Below are positions 58,105 to 64,000 of a stretch of 64,000 nucleotides of DNA, one piece after another. Each line of letters opens with the position of its first letter. The stretch's first letter is position 1. The stretch lies in NCBI GenBank assembly GCA_025024175.1, contig QCXZ01000001.1, forward strand, positions 43,394,942 through 43,458,941. The letters are read 5' to 3'. Source of the DNA: Rhyzopertha dominica (taxonomy: Eukaryota; Arthropoda; Insecta; Coleoptera; Bostrichidae). The position numbers and the translations under genes were made by a program. Under the pieces are notes generated by a model. That model was given only the letters and a program-made list of their open reading frames with translations. It made no database searches and had not been told where the DNA came from.

Positions 58105-60455
58105 CTGCAAAGCAATAAAAAACGATTGTGTAATATTTAAGATTAACAACGATCTATAATTATGCTAAAACAGTTATCAATTATAAGAATTCATTTGTTA
58201 TTAAATTAAACTGAGTGGGGAGATGATTTTTTAGTACCTTGTGATTTGCACCACACAGTGTTGTATTTGACTTCAAATTTGTTAATAAAGGTGGATTCAA
58301 TTTTCGTGGACTGGGAGTTTATTTATATATGTGACTGCTTATTTGATGATCAAACGCTTATTTCTAACGTTAGAATTAATATTTAAAGAATTTGTTCCAA
58401 AAAATACGTCTACTGCCCCAATAATTTGCAGTGTGATTTACTTCAGATATTATTGAAGTTATTGCAACTTGAATGCAAGACTGCAAAAAAAGTGTGTCCT
58501 CGTGATATAAATGTGTTGGAGCCATTGGTAAGAGCTATATAAGAATTGAACATGACAGATATTTGCGCATAGTGAAGATGAAATTAAATTTAAACCTTCA
58601 GTACTTCTAGAATTACATTAAAACTACAATGTACTTATTGTATCAGAATAATAATAAAGTTATTGTCACTGAGGAAGATGTAAAAACTATTACAATTTAT
58701 GATCGATGGGACCTGATATTACATTACCAGTCGTTGTGCGAAATTATTACTTACACCGTTAAATACCTTGTTTAACAGCAGTACTGAAACTTGTAAATTC
58801 CCACGGATACTAAAAGATTATGTTCAATATTCCATGGTTGCTATAAGATTTAAAAAAAATTTGTGATGACAGTGTAATAGTATAACAAAAAATTTGGTTA
58901 AATCAGCACAAATTTTATAGACTTCTTAATATTTAGCAATCACATCGTATTATTCTGACACCATTTGATGGATGGACGTATGTGCAAGAATTGAGTTAGA
59001 CATCAGAAACATGTATGCAACTTCCCAATTGGTATATACAAGGCTAATTTAGAACCTCTATTGTTTCTTTCCTTTATTGATGACATGTCCGAATGTTGTT
59101 GCTTAATGTGTGCAGATAATGTTACAGTATTTCAGGTTATATATGAACGTGAAGGTTTTTTAAAATACCTTTTGTAAATTAGTATATATTAATAACATAA
59201 TATTTTAATAGTAATCAAAGCAGTATGGTAGATTTTGAGTGTGTAGTTTTTGCAATGTATTAACATTTAATCAGCATGTGACTACCATTCCAAGTGACTA
59301 TTACAAATTTATATTATTTTTGAGTTCTTCGATGAAAGTGTTAAATATACACAGTTGATCACCTCATCAAAACGTATACTTCGTAGCTTGAATCACTTTT
59401 CGCCAGCAATGCTTGCATTTTCAGACGCGAAGTGATTTCGACGAATGGGATGACAGGTGTTTATTTAATCCATAATTAGAAGTAAATTGGAATACTGCTA
59501 TGTTATTACGAATCTGTATCATCTTGCGAAAGGGAAATTAACAAAAAGAGTTCTATGGCGCGCATAATGACGTAATTATGAAAACTTGCGAACAAAATTT
59601 TTTGTATAAGAAGTAAATAATATGGTTGGTGATCAGCTGCTGTTGCAACAAAAAATATAAATGCCAGCCATCGCATGCCTCCTTATAGAACAAATTATCA
59701 TTTGAATAATTCTATGATACTAATGTGTAAGGCTCTTAATAATTGGAAGTCGATCTATATATTAATGTGGACATGTCTTACACCGCACTTTGAGGTCAGC
59801 AGTTTTCGTGAAAATGCCTATAAGTCATCTAGCGGTGACTCTACGAACTATGACGTAGCTTGATACGGTCTGCAAGTTATCGAGTGCTGTTTGTTCGGCC
59901 ATTTTGCGAATTAGGTCACTGTAGATTATAAATTATTGTAAACTAACCTCAGGTTTGATAAGGCAACACGAAAGACAAAACGAAACGATGCGAGTGAGAG
60001 GTGGGGTAGCAACCTGTGCCGGATTTCCACTTCGCCTAGAAGCATCGCTGTCATAGCTGTGAAATCCGATAATAACAGAGATACTTTTAAAGATTCCAAT
60101 TAACTTTTTTATGAAAATCTGGGTGCTTCATCTAGCGGTGACATTACAAATTACGACGTTCTGCGGTCGGTAAGTACAGGACAAGCCCGACGAAAAAATG
60201 ACAGGAAAAAGACAGCTCCTTCTCAGCTGTTTTAACAGCAATGCTGTCTAAGGCTTCATGTATATCAGCTATATCATTTGATAAAGGAGGCTCTTTTGCT
60301 CTTTTTGCATCGCATATCTTTTTTTTTAATACTGGTTCCTCTTGATAGTCTTTTCACACTATTACCTACTAATTTTCTGCCGATTTACTGTTTCAATGCT
60401 AATAACTTCGTGACGGTGTTCTAAGTTCGATTTAGTAATTTTGTTGTCCCCATTC
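58105..60455. other. no gene recognised; expected location of the RR-2 first exon
   Basis: AT-rich DNA. A short signal-peptide exon on the minus strand is expected here or further up but I could not identify it. The plus-strand frame at 59675-59863 has no motif. Confidence 0.4.
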
Positions 60456-61090
60456 CCGTGACAAATTGACTCTGCAAAATTTATTTACACATGGCCAATG
60501 TGCTTTTCCAGCTTGTAATCTCCTGCCCTTCGAAAATTGGACAGAGTGCTGTTATTACTCCCCCTCCCCTCTTTTAAATAATGACACATGTAGTAAGCCT
60601 TCTCTCAAATTGAAGTACACCCCCTGCAACTTTGTTACAATTATAATAACATGGGATCAATAATCCCCTAGACTTCTCAACCTCATTAAAATTAGCTAAG
60701 ATAACTGTAAGAACTATTTTGACCGTGTGCGGAACTTGAAATTTGATACCTGTAGGGACGGTATGGGTACTAATTTTTTCTGATCTGTTGCGCCATGTAG
60801 TTATGACTTCGCTGATTGTGTTTGTTATGTATTTTTTATGGACAACACCTTTTGTACTTGATGTTAGTGACTGTGCTTGTTTGCTACTGTATGTAATTGT
60901 GGAAGTAGCTTTCATGCCAGATGAATTAAAAAAACTTTTGCATCTTATGGCTGGCTTTTTTGCTGTAAGTTTTCTTATTATTTCGATGTATTGTATAACA
61001 CTGGTTTTCTTTGTTCCTTAGTTGTTCTGATGAAGGGCCACTAATTTAGGCCCGTAATATAAACATTTGCAATACCTGCCTTGCCTAATA
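60456..61090 (+). mobile_element. possible Penelope-like or related retroelement 3' remnant
   Basis: Open frames at 60466-60663 and 60743-61021 have no clear domain. They are followed by CTGATGAAGGGCCAC, an AT loop and TAGGCCCGTAA (61027-61057), a hammerhead-like core as found in the repeats of Penelope-like elements. Identification rests on this alone, so it is tentative. Confidence 0.3.
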
Positions 61091-61415
61091 TTGCCGCTTA
61101 TAAGCCGGATACCCAAAAATAAAACAAACTATTTTATTATTAAATATTCACCGGCGAGTAACCTCATAAAGTTATTCAAATCCTAATTGAAATTATTACA
61201 TACCAAAAGACATGGTAATGTCAATAAGGCTAACAGTTTTTTAAAGCATCAATTAATTTACCAAATACAGCGCGAAGTCTTAAGACAAAACGAAATCAAA
61301 AGTTGGTTTTTTCAGAACGCGAAAACCATTTTCATTAGATAGGTGACTTTTTTATACTTCCACTGCAAAATATTGCTTCTTGTATATAGTGAAAAATAAT
61401 TATTGCCTGAATTCA
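61091..61415. other. no gene recognised
   Basis: AT-rich spacer before the hairpin. Confidence 0.5.
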
Positions 61416-61545
61416 TTAACAGGCATATATATGTACTGAAAAAGTATTGCCAGCTTAGAGCGTTTGACTAGTGTTCAAAAGGTCCCGGGTTCAATTCCCG
61501 GTCAAAGATGGCAATACTTTTTCAGTACATATATATGCCTGTTAA
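61416..61545. repeat. perfect 37-bp hairpin with tRNA-Thr-like loop
   Basis: The arms 61416-61452 and 61509-61545 are exact inverse complements (37 of 37). The 56-base loop (61453-61508) reads as a tRNA without most of its D-loop: D-arm remnant GCTTAGAGC, anticodon stem TTTGA/TCAAA around the seven-base loop CTAGTGT (anticodon AGT, threonine), variable AGGTC, and T-arm CCGGG/CCCGG with loop TTCAATT. The innermost arm bases TATTGCCA/TGGCAATA stand where an acceptor stem would be. A functional tRNA is unlikely because of the D-arm gap. Confidence 0.85.
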
Positions 61546-62985
61546 CCCATTAAAATGTCACGTATGTTCATCGTTTTTGTGTTATAAATCACTTATGTAC
61601 GGTATCGAAATTATATTTTTGTTTACAATAGGGCGCTCGCAATGTCATATTATATGGTATGTGAAAATTTTAAATTTAAATTACGCAAATTCTTCGCCTC
61701 TCTTTTATGGACCAAACGGAAGTGATGTGTTAAGTTTCTGTCACAAAAGAGAATAATTGCTAGAGAAAGTCGATTTTATCAGAAACGTCTAATATAACTT
61801 TAAAGTCACAGATGATTGGCTAAATTATACTACTGGCTTTTATATACTGTATTATTTATTGTACAAGCCTACGAGCTTTACGAGTCTCTATAGATACGAA
61901 TTCAGAGAGAGCTCCATCTGCAGTTTATAATCGCCTGAAAAACAAAACGCCAATTGCCGGTTATGGAAGTAAAAGTTTTTCGCAGGCGGTCGTGGTACGA
62001 AAACGGACGCAATCGTCACTTACGGTTGTATTGGTATGTAAACAGTTGTTGGAACGATAAGACTTATATTGTTAAGCATGAAAGCAGATGTGACATGAAT
62101 ATTAAAAGGATCTCGCGAAAGTTCCATCAGTTGATTTCTTCAGTACAGGAAAGTAAATGTTGGCCTTATTTGACATGAGGTTTTATGCCCGTGAAACCCA
62201 AGTCCCACACTGCAAGCCAGAGAAATCATTGAAAGCATTCGTTACGGCCGTATGCGTAATTTTGGCGTCAGGTGGTAGATACCGTTAGAATGATGGTGCC
62301 ACGCCCCGAAAGGACTTGAGTACATTTTTCAGCATTCTGTAAGTGTTGGATTTAGAAAATTGTTTACACTAGGAGAAAAGAAATGGTATTCAAATATAAT
62401 AGTAGGGAATGCTTAAAATAATTATTTACTAGCACATGTGTTTATGACATAAATGTTAAAAGTAACAGTGGTACTTTACTTCCAGTCGAATATTGCTCAA
62501 ATTTTATATTCTGGTTCCTTAAGAGGTTTTTAAAATCGCAGATATTTTGTAGTTTTTTATGAAGCACTAGCAAAGAACGCAACAACGCTTTGATTACATA
62601 TTTAAAATATCTCCATTCGCAACATTTGTTACGCTTGACTATCAAAGATGTTAAAAAATTGATATACTTATGCATTTTGAACGAAAGTTGCCTGTTTCTG
62701 TCATTATTGCACATTATGCAGTTTTTGAAAGTACAGTCTATTAGAAAAGTGTTCCAAATTAGTTATGTTCTAATTTAGTTATGTTTTTAAATTATTAGGT
62801 TGATTGTTGCATTTTGACAACTTGACAGACAATTGAATGTATCTTAAATGAATTCAACAAAAAATTCTTTTTTACTCGTTAATTATAAAGGAGATGGATT
62901 TCTTAATTTTCCGGACTTATATATGTGGGTTAAAGAACAATAAAATTGACTTTGAAATATGTCTTTACAAATCCAGTTACGAATT
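61546..62985. other. no gene recognised
   Basis: AT-rich DNA. Frames at 61954-62178 and 62442-62778 have no recognisable domain. Confidence 0.5.
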
Positions 62986-62989
62986 AACC

Positions 62990-63480
62990 ATTCCGTATTC
63001 CATAGCTTAATGAAAAGATAGATACACTACTTATAAAGGAAGAGTTTGAAAACGAAGTGACAACTACTAAACAGTTTATATCCTTTATGAAAGGAAACGA
63101 TGCAAAAATTATTCACGAAATCCTTAAACAGTCATGTAAGGTTATAATACCTTACGCTCTAGAATGTTGACATATATGACAGAAAATATTTTTAGGGACA
63201 GAAAAGTATATCCAAAGATGTTAGTTTTTGCATGAATAACATCAGTGGAGGTAAATAGGTAAATGCAATTTGGTTAACAAGCTAAAAACCAACATTTTAT
63301 ATAAAAGCGGTATATCCCATGCTCTCAGATATTGCAGACAAAGGACAATCGGGTAAAGTTATTAGGAAAAGGATTGAAGAACACGTTGCAAGTTAAGCTC
63401 AAATAAAAGCACAACAGGTTTTGCTGTTTCGTCAAAAATAATTATTGCTTAGATCAAAACAACATTAAAGTCTTACATTG
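62990..63480 (+). mobile_element. Penelope-like element, decayed GIY-YIG region
   Basis: At 63300-63395 the frame reads YKSGIYPMLSDIADKGQSGK followed by VIRKRIEEHVAS. Penelope-like endonucleases have KSGIYK---DC-K-YIGQSGR-I--RI-EH, so the order fits, but YIG is lost. Upstream (62990-63190) A-rich frames may be the end of the reverse transcriptase. Heavily decayed. Confidence 0.5.
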
Positions 63481-64000
63481 CAAAAAGTTGCTAAATGTTT
63501 TGGAACATTTGGACATTAAAAAGCACAACTTCCCATGTCAAATAGGCCTTTGATATTACCGAAATTATAAAGTCAATCTTCAAAACCAGACCCAATATTT
63601 CTTAAACTAACCTTTCAACCCCTGCACATTTTGATGCTCTTTGAAAATAACTTTAATGGTCAAAACGATCATCAAAACTTTTTAATAACGCTCGAAAAAC
63701 AAAACACATTCAAACATCAACTTTTTTCCAGGTTATCCAATTAAGATTATGGCCTTAAAAATTAATATTTCTGGTGCTGTTTTGCTGCAAGTATAATTCT
63801 TACACTTGTCAGCCTAAACGCTACAGATTTTGCAATCCGCAATTAAAGAACATACGGCACGAGCGGCCAGAATGATTAACGATAAAGGAGTGCAACTCGG
63901 AGTGCAAGTTTCTCATGGTGTTGAAAACCTAAATTACTACACTGTGATGTATGGGTATGAATTATCATCTTAATATATCGACAGTTACTATGCTAATTAT
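63481..64000. other. no gene recognised
   Basis: AT-rich DNA to the window edge. Confidence 0.5.

Noticed and set aside
61453..61508. Functional tRNA-Thr gene
   Set aside because: Most of the D-loop is missing and the acceptor stem is replaced by hairpin bases; reported as tRNA-like only.
1..64000. CRISPR arrays, operons or bacterial-type gene clusters
   Set aside because: No regularly spaced direct repeats and no polycistronic layout; splice signals and retroelements show a eukaryotic nuclear origin.

Overview
The window looks like AT-rich nuclear DNA from an insect, most likely a beetle. Three things point there: two cuticular-protein exons (one a clear RR-2 chitin-binding domain), short introns with standard GT/AG signals and arthropod-type TATA promoters, and a transposon mix (DIRS, BEL/Pao, Gypsy, Penelope-like, several non-LTR clades, Tc1/mariner with a long D-D spacing, pogo, hAT). 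Species cannot be fixed from the sequence. Most of the 64 kb is transposon remains and unassigned AT-rich DNA; convincing host coding sequence is sparse and split into small exons.

Host genes. (1) 5499-5738, minus: N-terminal exon of a cuticular protein (signal peptide plus AAPAY repeats), ending in a strong splice donor. (2) 33960-38164, minus: a complete two-exon gene for a secreted protein of 137 residues with ricin-B-like (beta-trefoil, QxW) features. Its intron is about two-thirds transposon. (3) 56986-58104, minus: the large 3' exon of an RR-2 cuticular protein. A pair of candidate exons of unknown function lies at 25090-25480 (minus), and weaker candidates at 40433-40595 and 44739-45029.

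The lectin-like gene has three damaged relatives on the plus strand: B at 41848, C at 46004 and D at 52635. B has an in-frame stop. C is split by a 4.85 kb DIRS retrotransposon and D by a deleted Gypsy-like LTR element. The two insertions lie within a few bases of each other in the paralogues, just after the start codon. C and D also share about 0.8 kb of upstream DNA, so they are a tandem duplication.

Transposon layout. 1.5-10 kb: decayed non-LTR reverse transcriptases, two R4/Dong-like copies, a pogo fragment and a MITE. 13.1-15.3 kb: a Tc1/mariner-superfamily element with an open 365-368-codon transposase frame, apparently sitting at the centre of a palindromic MITE. 17-22.7 kb: further non-LTR pieces and a 1 kb foldback element. 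26.5-27.1 kb: a hAT-type MITE with a perfect 8-bp duplication. 27.4-32.6 kb: MITE families and pogo pieces. 34-38 kb: a pogo element and a MITE inside the lectin-like intron. 39.5-44.6 kb: Penelope-like, BEL/Pao and Tc1 fragments. 46.0-50.9 kb: a structurally near-complete DIRS element. 51-54 kb: Tc1 fragment and Gypsy deletion derivative. 55-56 kb: non-LTR endonuclease. 60-64 kb: Penelope-like remnants and a perfect hairpin whose loop is a tRNA-Thr-like sequence.
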